Source of the DNA: an uncultured Ruminococcus sp.
Lineage (GTDB): Bacteria > Bacillota > Clostridia > Oscillospirales > Ruminococcaceae
Assembly: GCA_937942105.1 (NCBI GenBank)
Contig: CALDFS010000311.1
Coordinates: 1 to 28,559 of the forward strand
Direction of reading: 5' to 3'
DNA length: 28,559 nt
Made by a program: the position numbers and the translations under genes
Shown: positions 17,195-23,583 of the stretch, piece after piece
Layout of the letters: every line of letters starts with the position of its first letter
Position numbering within the stretch: the stretch's first letter is position 1
Notes under the pieces: generated by a model
Database searches by the model: none
Seen by the model: the letters and a program-made list of their open reading frames with translations, nothing else
Told to the model about the DNA's origin: nothing

Positions 17195-17223
17195 ATTATA
17201 CCACATTCAATGAAATAAAGCAA
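17195..17223 (-). promoter_or_regulatory. Promoter of the yloC-to-spoVM operon
   Basis: On the minus strand TATAAT (17195-17200) is preceded by TGG, an extended -10 element. A weak -35, TTGCTT (17218-17223), lies 17 bases upstream. Start of transcription should be near 17188, about 55 bases before the yloC ATG. Confidence 0.75.
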
Positions 17224-17283
17224 GCAATAGCACAAAAATTTAAGATTACAGTATGGTTACATATTTTCTCAGCTAAAAACATC

Positions 17284-17312
17284 TTGAATCGTGGGCGGAA
17301 ATGTGTTACAAT
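17284..17312 (+). promoter_or_regulatory. Promoter of the HD-domain gene
   Basis: TTGAAT (17284-17289) and TACAAT (17307-17312) are separated by 17 bases. The promoter lies inside a longer open frame, which helps show that translation starts further on, at 17347. It is divergent from the yloC promoter, with about 60 bases between the two -35 elements. Confidence 0.78.
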
Positions 17313-17346
17313 ATCAGTATCAATTTATGTATCGGAGATAACTGAC

Positions 17347-17949
17347 ATGAACGAGAATGCAATCAAGTCAAAGGAAAGATTTATAGATATTTTCCGCACA
17401 AATATAAAGCGCGACGGTGCTGACAAGCTTCTGGAATTCTTGCAGTCCAAGTGCGATTTCTTCACTGCTCCCGCTTCGACGAAGTTTCACTGTGCCTATG
17501 AGGGCGGCTTATGTGAACACAGCCTTAACGTTTACGACTGCCTGAAATCATATCTCGAAACCGAAAGAGCAAAAGAGACCTTCGGGCTTAAATTCAGCGA
17601 TGAGACTATAGCCATCTCTGCCCTGCTCCACGACATATGCAAGATAAATACATATGTTGTAAGCATGCGCAACGTCAAGAACGACAAGACAGGACAGTGG
17701 GAAAAGGTCCCGTATTATGACTACAACGACACCCTGCCATACGGTCACGGTGAAAAGTCTGTATACATAGTAAGCGGATTTATGCGCCTTACGCGCGACG
17801 AAGCAATGGCAATCCGCTGGCATATGGGATTTTCGGGCGGCGAGGATGTAAAGCTTGTCGGAAATGCTTTAAGGACGTATCCCTTGGCGCTGGCTTTGAG
17901 CATTGCCGATAGTGAGGCTTCGAGCTTTGTTGAGGAGAGAAGGAACTGA
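17347..17949 (+). CDS. HD-domain phosphohydrolase (YhaM-like HD module)
   Basis: The 200-residue cytosolic protein has an HD metal-dependent hydrolase domain. His ligands are seen in FHCAYEGGLCEHSLNV, the HD pair in LLHDICKI, further His in YGHGEKS and RWHMG, and Asp in SIADSEAS. The AYEGGLCEHSLNV pattern resembles the HD module of the YhaM-type 3'-5' exoribonucleases, but the OB-fold nucleic-acid domain of YhaM is missing, so substrate and activity are open. The ATG at 17347 is chosen because GGAG lies 9 bases upstream and the promoter at 17284-17312 would lie within any longer reading. It is a single-gene unit ending at a bidirectional terminator. Confidence 0.85.
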   Translation: MNENAIKSKERFIDIFRTNIKRDGADKLLEFLQSKCDFFTAPASTKFHCAYEGGLCEHSLNVYDCLKSYLETERAKETFGLKFSDETIAISALLHDICKINTYVVSMRNVKNDKTGQWEKVPYYDYNDTLPYGHGEKSVYIVSGFMRLTRDEAMAIRWHMGFSGGEDVKLVGNALRTYPLALALSIADSEASSFVEERRN

Positions 17950-17963
17950 TTTTTTGCAAATAT

Positions 17964-17992
17964 AAAAGCGCCGGATGATTCCAGCGCTTTTT
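17964..17992. terminator. Bidirectional terminator between the HD gene and asnS
   Basis: AAAAGCGC (17964-17971) pairs with GCGCTTTT (17984-17991), with two more G-C pairs inside after one mismatch. A-rich and T-rich flanks allow it to work in both directions. It separates two convergent genes, 14 bases after one stop and 12 bases after the other. Confidence 0.88.
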
Positions 17993-18003
17993 ATTATACT
18001 TAA

Positions 18004-19395
18004 TCAGAACTTCAGGTTCTTCGGCGTTCTTGCATACGCACAAACATCTCGGATATTCGCAACACCTGTTACATACATCAGCAGCCTTTCAAGTCCAAGA
18101 CCGAAGCCGGAATGAACCACTCCGCCGTATTTTCTCAGGTCTAAATACCACTCCAAGCCTTCCTTTTCCATTCCCATATCGTCCATCTTCTTAACAAGAA
18201 CGTCATAGTTTTCCTCACGCTGGGAGCCGCCTATAAGCTCTCCAACTCCGGGAACAAGCAGGTCGCATGCGGCGACAGTCTTTCCGTCCGGGTTGAGCTT
18301 CATGTAGAATGCCTTTATATCCTTGGGGAAGTTTATAAGGAATACAGGTCCCTTTGCAACCTTCTCGCAGATGTACATTTCATGCTCCTTGAAGAAGTCC
18401 ATGCCCCACTCTACCTTGTTTTCAAACTTAACGTCCGCTTTAAGCAGATAGTCAACCGCTTCGGTGTAGGTTATAACCTTGAAGTCGGAGCTGGCAACGT
18501 GTTCGAGCTTTGCAATAAGGTCATGCTTTTCTACAACGAAGTCGTTTAAGAACTTAAGCTCGTCCTTAGCGTTCTCCAAAACGTCGTTGATTACATATTT
18601 GAGCATTGCTTCCATTACAGCCATATCGCCCTTTAGGTCGCAGAAAGCCATCTCAGGCTCTATCATCCAGAACTCGCTGGCGTGGTAGGGAGTGTTGGAA
18701 TTCTCGGCGCGGAAGGTCGGACCGAAGGTGTAAACCTTTCCCAAGGCAAGTGCAAAAGGCTCAACATGCAGCTGACCGGAAACTGTCAGGCAGGCGTGAC
18801 GACCGAAGAAATCCTCTTCATAATTGCCGTCGTCTCTGGTGGTGACGGTGAAAGTCTCGCCCGCACCCTCGGCGTCGTTGCCGGTGATAAGCGGGGTGTG
18901 GATATAGTTGAAGCCGTTCTTGCGGAAGAACTCGTGCAATGACTGCGAAATTATCGAGCGGATTTTAAACACCGCCATAAAGGTGTTGGTTCTGGGTCTT
19001 AAATGAGGAATCTCACGCAGGAACTCCAGCGAATGGCGCTTTTTCTGAAGGGGATAGCTTGCATCGCAGTCGCCCAAAAGCTCGGCTTCGCTTGCGTTGA
19101 TTTCAAAGGGCTGCTTGGCATTGGGAGTGATAACAAGCTTGCCGGATATTCTTACTGCGCATCCGGTGAGAAGCTTTGAAATATCGGCGTAGTTGGATAT
19201 CTTCTCCTCCTCATATACCACCTGGCAGCAGGTGAAGCAAGAGCCATCATTTATAGAGATAAAGCCTATTTTATTATTTGAGCGATTGGTTCTTATCCAG
19301 CCCTCGATCGTTACCTCGGCGCCGTCGCAAAGGGCGGCATTGGGCATAAGACCCTTAACGCTTTTGTAGATTTCATCAATAGAATATTTTGCCAT
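18004..19395 (-). CDS. asnS: Asparaginyl-tRNA synthetase
   Basis: This class II synthetase charges tRNA-Asn. The 463-residue protein has an N-terminal OB anticodon-binding domain (about residues 20-115; VTIEGWIRTNRSNNKIGFI). Class II motifs follow: motif 1 near FKIRSIISQSLHEFF, motif 2 in FGPTFRAENSNTPYHASEFWMIEPE, and motif 3 in GGVVHSGFGLGLERLLMYV. The end TGVANIRDVCAYARTPKN is typical for AsnRS rather than AspRS. It is a single-gene unit. The 40-base leader is too short for a T-box, so tRNA-dependent control is not seen. Confidence 0.97.
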   Translation of the reverse strand: MAKYSIDEIYKSVKGLMPNAALCDGAEVTIEGWIRTNRSNNKIGFISINDGSCFTCCQVVYEEEKISNYADISKLLTGCAVRISGKLVITPNAKQPFEINASEAELLGDCDASYPLQKKRHSLEFLREIPHLRPRTNTFMAVFKIRSIISQSLHEFFRKNGFNYIHTPLITGNDAEGAGETFTVTTRDDGNYEEDFFGRHACLTVSGQLHVEPFALALGKVYTFGPTFRAENSNTPYHASEFWMIEPEMAFCDLKGDMAVMEAMLKYVINDVLENAKDELKFLNDFVVEKHDLIAKLEHVASSDFKVITYTEAVDYLLKADVKFENKVEWGMDFFKEHEMYICEKVAKGPVFLINFPKDIKAFYMKLNPDGKTVAACDLLVPGVGELIGGSQREENYDVLVKKMDDMGMEKEGLEWYLDLRKYGGVVHSGFGLGLERLLMYVTGVANIRDVCAYARTPKNLKF

Positions 19396-19436
19396 AATTC
19401 AACATTCCTTTCTTTGGAATTAACAATAATAAAGAA

Positions 19437-19465
19437 ATTATAATACTGTCAGCAGAAAAAGTCAA
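19437..19465 (-). promoter_or_regulatory. Promoter of asnS
   Basis: Minus-strand TTGACT (19460-19465) and TATAAT (19437-19442) are separated by 17 bases, close to the sigma-A consensus. The start of transcription is about 35 bases before the asnS ATG. Confidence 0.85.
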
Positions 19466-19486
19466 GCAAAATACTGATTTCAGTAT

Positions 19487-19519
19487 AAAATCAGCCCCGG
19501 ATTTGCCGAGACTGATTTT
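19487..19519 (-). terminator. Terminator of the SPFH/zinc-ribbon/TPM operon
   Basis: A 14-base stem (19487-19500 with 19506-19519; two G-T wobbles in the minus-strand RNA) with a 5-base loop ends in TTTTAT. It lies 16 bases after the stop of the TPM gene and just upstream of the asnS promoter. Confidence 0.85.
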
Positions 19520-19535
19520 CATATTCACTTTGCCC

Positions 19536-20363
19536 TCAGAATCTTCCGCCTCTTCCGCCGAAGGAATGACCGGAGGATGAGCGGTGAACCGTTGAGCCGC
19601 CCGAGCTGTGCGATGAGGATGTTTCCTTGGGGCGCGCCGTCCGCGTTACGTTTCTGTAAAGGTAAATGTCCCTCGACTGGGTGATGTTGAAGGAGCCGCG
19701 CTTGACATAATTTGCGGCGCCCCGCTGCATACCAACACTTTTGAGCTGGGATTTCATGCCCGTAACACCGACCAGCGCCGCGATAAATCCGAACACCAGT
19801 GAAATAAGCAGATTTGTTCCGAACGGATATCCCGGGCGTGTATCTCTCACCAAGCCCCTGTCTGCGTAATCGTCGCCGTTCTGAACATCGTAAGGCTCGC
19901 CGCTTTCGGCTATTGAAAGAAGGTCGGCGCAGGAATCCGCAAAGACCTTAAAGGCGCTGTAGTAGTCCCCGTCAGAAAGGTCGTCTATCATCAGTTTTTC
20001 GATGTATTCAAGACCGTAATCTGTAAGAGCGGTTATCGCCTTGCCCGAGGTCGCTATCTGCCATTCCCTTTCGGACATGTTTATATAAAGGATAACGCCG
20101 TCCAGCTCCGCGCCCACGCCGTAATTATTCTCGAAGAAATATTCGCAATAGTCCCGGGTAGACATGCCGTATTCCGTTCCGTATGAAGTCAGCACGGCTA
20201 TATCAAGGTCGTATTCCTTGCTGTAGCCATCCAAAATCCCCTCAATATCGGCTGCTTCTGAGGGTGTTAGAAGCCCGGCGTTATCTACAAGCCTTGGGGT
20301 TTCGGCGCAGACGGTTATCGTCATTAAAGCTGCCGCAAGGATGAGCATAATAAATCTTTTCAT
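19536..20363 (-). CDS. TPM-domain membrane protein (YdjH-like)
   Basis: The 275-residue protein has a signal peptide or membrane anchor (MKRFIMLILAAALMTITVCA). A TPM domain follows (TPRLVDNAGLLTPSEAADIEG, then DIAVLTSYGTE, NNYGVGAELDGVIL and WQIATSGKA), then one more hydrophobic segment (LLISLVFGFIAALVGVTG) and a Ser/His/Gly-rich tail ending FGGRGGRF. The start at 20363 is chosen because GAGGAGGG lies directly upstream and the signal peptide begins there; it overlaps the preceding gene by 11 codon-equivalent bases. In B. subtilis a TPM protein is part of the ydjGHI group linked to PspA. That link is from gene content and is my inference. Confidence 0.82.
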   Translation of the reverse strand: MKRFIMLILAAALMTITVCAETPRLVDNAGLLTPSEAADIEGILDGYSKEYDLDIAVLTSYGTEYGMSTRDYCEYFFENNYGVGAELDGVILYINMSEREWQIATSGKAITALTDYGLEYIEKLMIDDLSDGDYYSAFKVFADSCADLLSIAESGEPYDVQNGDDYADRGLVRDTRPGYPFGTNLLISLVFGFIAALVGVTGMKSQLKSVGMQRGAANYVKRGSFNITQSRDIYLYRNVTRTARPKETSSSHSSGGSTVHRSSSGHSFGGRGGRF

Positions 20364-20373
20364 AATGCCCTCC

Positions 20374-21459
20374 TCATAGCAGCCAGAACAGCGACAGCAG
20401 CAAGAACGCACCCGCTCCGAATGCGGCAGTCAGCAACACAAGCCATTTAAAATAAGCAGCGTTATCAACCGGCAGGTTTCCGACGAATTTGCCGGTCTGA
20501 CCGTTCATGGCGAAGGTATACTTTTGACCGTTCCAGTCGGTATTTAAAATCCATACCGGCAAAAGCGCATATTTAGCACCGCCGGAGCTGAGCTTAACGC
20601 TTGATCCGACCGGCACGACAGAAGCATACCCCGAAACGGTGCTTCTAAGCTCTGCCTCGGCCGAGGTTTTTATTCGCTGATTTGCGCGTTCCTTGCTTTG
20701 GTTCTTTGAAACATCGTACTTATCGGCGAGATATCCGGCAAGGTAGGCCGTCTGAAAATCTACTGCTTCCGAATAGTCGTAAGGCTCTATCGATTCCATA
20801 AGGTCATCCGCCATTTTTGTGGAGCCATCCACCGGGATATGCTCGAAAGAAAGGTTTCCCGCCCTGAAAACGGAATAGTGGCTGGTTTCGGTGTAGTTAT
20901 AGTTTCTGTCGCTCCATGCACGAACGCGGGTTGTTTTGAAGTTTGCGGCGGCTTCAGCGTCGGCATCGAAAAGCCAGAAGGGAACGTATATGCCCTTTAT
21001 CTCCTCAATATGATTCTGGTCCTTGAACACCTTGGGAAGAAGTCTTTTGCCGCTTAAATGCCTTTTCAGGCTTTCTACAGCCGCTTTTTTATCCAGCTTG
21101 AAGGGTATAACATAGTCCGGCTTAAGCTCGCCCGAAAGGCTGCCGGTCATTACAACCGGATTGCCGCAGTATGGGCATTTCGAGGCGGCGGTGTTTTCAT
21201 CCGCAATTATCTCGCCCCCGCAGGAGTGGCATATATATGTGCGAAGCGAGCTATCCTCACCATCGTTCCAGACGGATTCCTGCGTATCGTTCCACTCAAG
21301 ACTGTCAGCATCGACATATTTGAGCGTCTCGTCCATATCCTTTAGCGACTGAACCTCGAACTCGCTGTCGCAATATGGGCATTTCAGCTTTTGCAGACGC
21401 GAATCGAACTCGATAGCTCCGCCGCAGCAGGGACATTTATATTCTAATATATCTGCCAT
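20374..21459 (-). CDS. Zinc-ribbon membrane protein (YdjG-like)
   Basis: The 361-residue protein starts with two zinc ribbons: CPCCGG with CPYCDSEFEV (residues about 9-35), and CHSCGG with CPYCGNPVVM (about 76-103), TFIIB-like in pattern. A mixed domain of about 200 residues follows (DYVIPFKLDKKAAVESLKR, VPFWLFDADAEA). A single hydrophobic helix closes the chain (WLVLLTAAFGAGAFLLLSLFWLL). So the ribbons are probably cytosolic and the protein tail-anchored. The ATG overlaps the stop of the SPFH gene (TAATG), implying coupled translation. Function is unknown beyond its place in the trio. The likely equivalent is B. subtilis YdjG, but the assignment is tentative. Confidence 0.8.
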   Translation of the reverse strand: MADILEYKCPCCGGAIEFDSRLQKLKCPYCDSEFEVQSLKDMDETLKYVDADSLEWNDTQESVWNDGEDSSLRTYICHSCGGEIIADENTAASKCPYCGNPVVMTGSLSGELKPDYVIPFKLDKKAAVESLKRHLSGKRLLPKVFKDQNHIEEIKGIYVPFWLFDADAEAAANFKTTRVRAWSDRNYNYTETSHYSVFRAGNLSFEHIPVDGSTKMADDLMESIEPYDYSEAVDFQTAYLAGYLADKYDVSKNQSKERANQRIKTSAEAELRSTVSGYASVVPVGSSVKLSSGGAKYALLPVWILNTDWNGQKYTFAMNGQTGKFVGNLPVDNAAYFKWLVLLTAAFGAGAFLLLSLFWLL

Positions 21460-22754
21460 TATTTGATATCGCTGTCGTCAAATCTGTCTCCGCACTCGGG
21501 GCAGAATTTTGGGGGATTATGGGGGTCTTCCGGCTCCCAGCCGCACTTATCACACTTATACAGCGGCTGGTCGGCGGGCTTCTTGGCACCGCATTCAGAG
21601 CAGAATCTGCCCTTGTTCAGCGTTCCGCAGGAGCAGACCCATCCATCCGGGCGCTTAGCGCCGCATTCGGTGCAGAACTTTCCGCTAACGGTTGCCCCGC
21701 AGGAGCATTTCCAGCTGTCAGCTGCCGTATTCTCATTCTTAGGTGCGTTCTGACCCATTGCATAAAGGTTCTGGGGATTTACTCCGCCGGCGTTCATTGC
21801 CATTCCCATGCCCATAAAGCCTGTCATAGCACCGCCCTTGTTGCCTGCGGCTGTCTTCATAGCTTCCGCCTGAGCTTCTACCAAGGTTGCCGCCGCCATG
21901 GTGGGGTCCTTTAACATTCCGGAGTGCTGAGCGTTCTTAATAAGCTCCTGATCCGCCTCGGGAAGAGTTACCGAGCCTAAGGCTACGGTCACAACCTCAA
22001 TACCTCTTAGCTCCTTCCACTTCTTTGAAAGCGCTTCGTTAAGAGCGTTTTCAAGGTCGGTGTTGTGAGCTATTATCTGGTTGGGGCGCAGTTCCATAGC
22101 GGAAAGCTTCGCCAGCGAGGGCTGCAGGGCGGAGATAAACTCGGTTTTAAGCTGTGAATCCAGCTGATCCCTTGTATAATCGCGGGAGACATTTCCACAG
22201 ACGTTGGCATAGAACAAAAGCGGGTCTGAAATTCTATAGGAATAAACGCCGTTGCAGCGCAGTGAGACGTCTATATCCAGACCGATTTTTGAATCTACAA
22301 CTCTGAAAGGAACTGGGTTAGCCGTTCCGAACTTATTGTCTATTATTTCCTTGGTGTTGAAATAATAAACGCGCTGATCCTTACCGGTATCGCCGCCATG
22401 GGCAAAGCGCCTTCCAAGCGTTCTGAAGGTTTCCGCAACGCTGTCACCAAGATTTCCGGAAAATACGCTCGGCTCGGACGAGGAATCATATGTGAACTGA
22501 CCGGGCTCGGCGCAGACCTCTACTACCCTGCCCTGTTCTACTATTATCATACACTGACCGTCGGCAACAGCGATTCCCGAGCCACTGGAAATAATATTAT
22601 CATTTCCCGAGGTGTTTGAGGATCTTCCGCTTACTCTTTTCCGTCCCCTTGCAACAAGAGTATTCTTATCGAGTGAATCGCAGTAGAAAAATTCCTTCCA
22701 CTGATCCGCCAGAGTTGAATTGAGTGCTGCAAGTCCTGCTTTAATTAGTCCCAT
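21459..22754 (-). CDS. ydjI: SPFH-domain protein with C-terminal zinc ribbons (YdjI-like)
   Basis: The 431-residue cytosolic protein resembles the YdjI/virion-core SPFH family. The N-terminal two thirds are the SPFH (band 7-like) region: FFYCDSLDKNTLVARGRKR, QCMIIVEQGRVVEVCAEPG, GLDIDVSLRCNGVYSYRISD. A helical stretch and an Ala/Gly/Met-rich linker follow (GNKGGAMTGFMGMGMAMNAGG). Three zinc ribbons end the chain (CSCG-CTECG, CSCG-CSECG, CDKCG-CPECG). An AAGGAG site lies 9 bases before the ATG. In B. subtilis YdjI works with membrane proteins YdjG and YdjH in the PspA envelope-stress response; here the three are linked but no pspA is adjacent. I found no convincing promoter in the gap upstream. 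Confidence 0.87.
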   Translation of the reverse strand: MGLIKAGLAALNSTLADQWKEFFYCDSLDKNTLVARGRKRVSGRSSNTSGNDNIISSGSGIAVADGQCMIIVEQGRVVEVCAEPGQFTYDSSSEPSVFSGNLGDSVAETFRTLGRRFAHGGDTGKDQRVYYFNTKEIIDNKFGTANPVPFRVVDSKIGLDIDVSLRCNGVYSYRISDPLLFYANVCGNVSRDYTRDQLDSQLKTEFISALQPSLAKLSAMELRPNQIIAHNTDLENALNEALSKKWKELRGIEVVTVALGSVTLPEADQELIKNAQHSGMLKDPTMAAATLVEAQAEAMKTAAGNKGGAMTGFMGMGMAMNAGGVNPQNLYAMGQNAPKNENTAADSWKCSCGATVSGKFCTECGAKRPDGWVCSCGTLNKGRFCSECGAKKPADQPLYKCDKCGWEPEDPHNPPKFCPECGDRFDDSDIK

Positions 22755-23054
22755 AATGATTTTCTCCTTCCGATATTGTGTTATATTTTATGTATTTTAC
22801 GCGACTTTATTTGATATCCGGCATATAACCCTATACTTCCGCCGAATTCCGCCCGCGGGCGGAAAAGTTTTAAGGTCTGAACGCAGGGGCAAATAAGAAT
22901 AATAATTTAGCATATCCTACCTTGCACATTAACATATAACAAATAACAAGCTGGAATAACGGCAAGACTTAACGCTGAACTATTACAAAAAGCATTTTGA
23001 TAAAAAATCTGCTGCTGCGAACGGACCGGGAAAGCTATCATCTATCTATATACA
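22755..23054. other. 300-base gene-free gap with one GC-rich palindrome
   Basis: No open frame or RNA gene is seen. The only clear structure is the perfect 18-base palindrome at 22847-22864, listed separately. The side next to the SPFH gene is AT-rich and presumably holds its promoter, but no -35/-10 pair stands out. On the other side no hairpin with a T run follows the 169-residue gene. Confidence 0.6.
22847..22864. repeat. Perfect 18-base palindrome upstream of the SPFH operon
   Basis: TTCCGCCCGCGGGCGGAA reads the same on both strands. It lies about 93 bases upstream of the SPFH gene start, in otherwise AT-rich DNA, and a partial extra copy (TTCCGCC) starts at 22837. It could be an operator or a hairpin; there is no loop, and only weak T runs flank it. 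Confidence 0.7.
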
Positions 23055-23564
23055 TCAGATATCGATTTCCATGGTTTCTGTGTTGTTGACGATATCCAAA
23101 GCGGTCTGCGCCCTGCTCAGAAGCTCGGATACAGTGCTGTAATCCTCGACCGCCTTTGAAACGTCATAATTTGCATACAAATAATCTATTACGGCATTAG
23201 CGCCATAACCCGAAACGCTTTTTCTCTCCTTCGGCAGACGGGAGGACATTGCCAACAGCCTTGACTTCTTTTCGGTCAGCTGAGGGATATATACGAGAAT
23301 TTCATCAATAGTCATATCGAACCCGGGGACAGTGTGGGTGGTGTTGAAGACGTTTATGGCATGCTTAACCTTTCTGATGCTCGCATTCAAAACATCAAGA
23401 CTCTGAGTCGCTGACTCATAGTCATATTCCGGGCGGACGGATTCAACATCCTCACCCAAAGCGGCACTGAATGCTGCACTGCGGGATTCGTTATCCAAAA
23501 GCATAGCTTTTTCTTCATTGAGCTTCTTTAAAAGCTTATTCGCCTCGGCTGATGTATATTTCAT
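23055..23564 (-). CDS. Conserved helical protein of unknown function
   Basis: The 169-residue protein is hydrophilic, mostly helical and lacks a signal peptide. I recognise only a general family common in Clostridia whose function I do not know. Landmarks are MKYTSAEANKLLKKLNEEK, PEYDYESATQSLDVLNASI, IRKVKHAINVFNTTHTVPG, and DMTIDEILVYIPQLTEKKS followed by RLPKERK. The IRKVKHAIN and DMTIDE parts faintly recall the DIP1984/septicolysin-like family. An AAAGGATG site lies 7 bases before the ATG. It starts 19 bases after the stop of the HD-GYP-like gene, so the two are cotranscribed and may work together. Confidence 0.78.
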   Translation of the reverse strand: MKYTSAEANKLLKKLNEEKAMLLDNESRSAAFSAALGEDVESVRPEYDYESATQSLDVLNASIRKVKHAINVFNTTHTVPGFDMTIDEILVYIPQLTEKKSRLLAMSSRLPKERKSVSGYGANAVIDYLYANYDVSKAVEDYSTVSELLSRAQTALDIVNNTETMEIDI

Positions 23565-23583
23565 TACTAATCATCCTTTCAAT

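Noticed and set aside
19396..19436. T-box or riboswitch before asnS
   Set aside because: The promoter leaves a leader of only about 35-40 bases, too short for a T-box.
22755..22840. Sigma-W (ECF)-type promoter for the SPFH operon
   Set aside because: A CGTAAAAT -10-like string exists, but no AAC-type -35 lies at the right distance.
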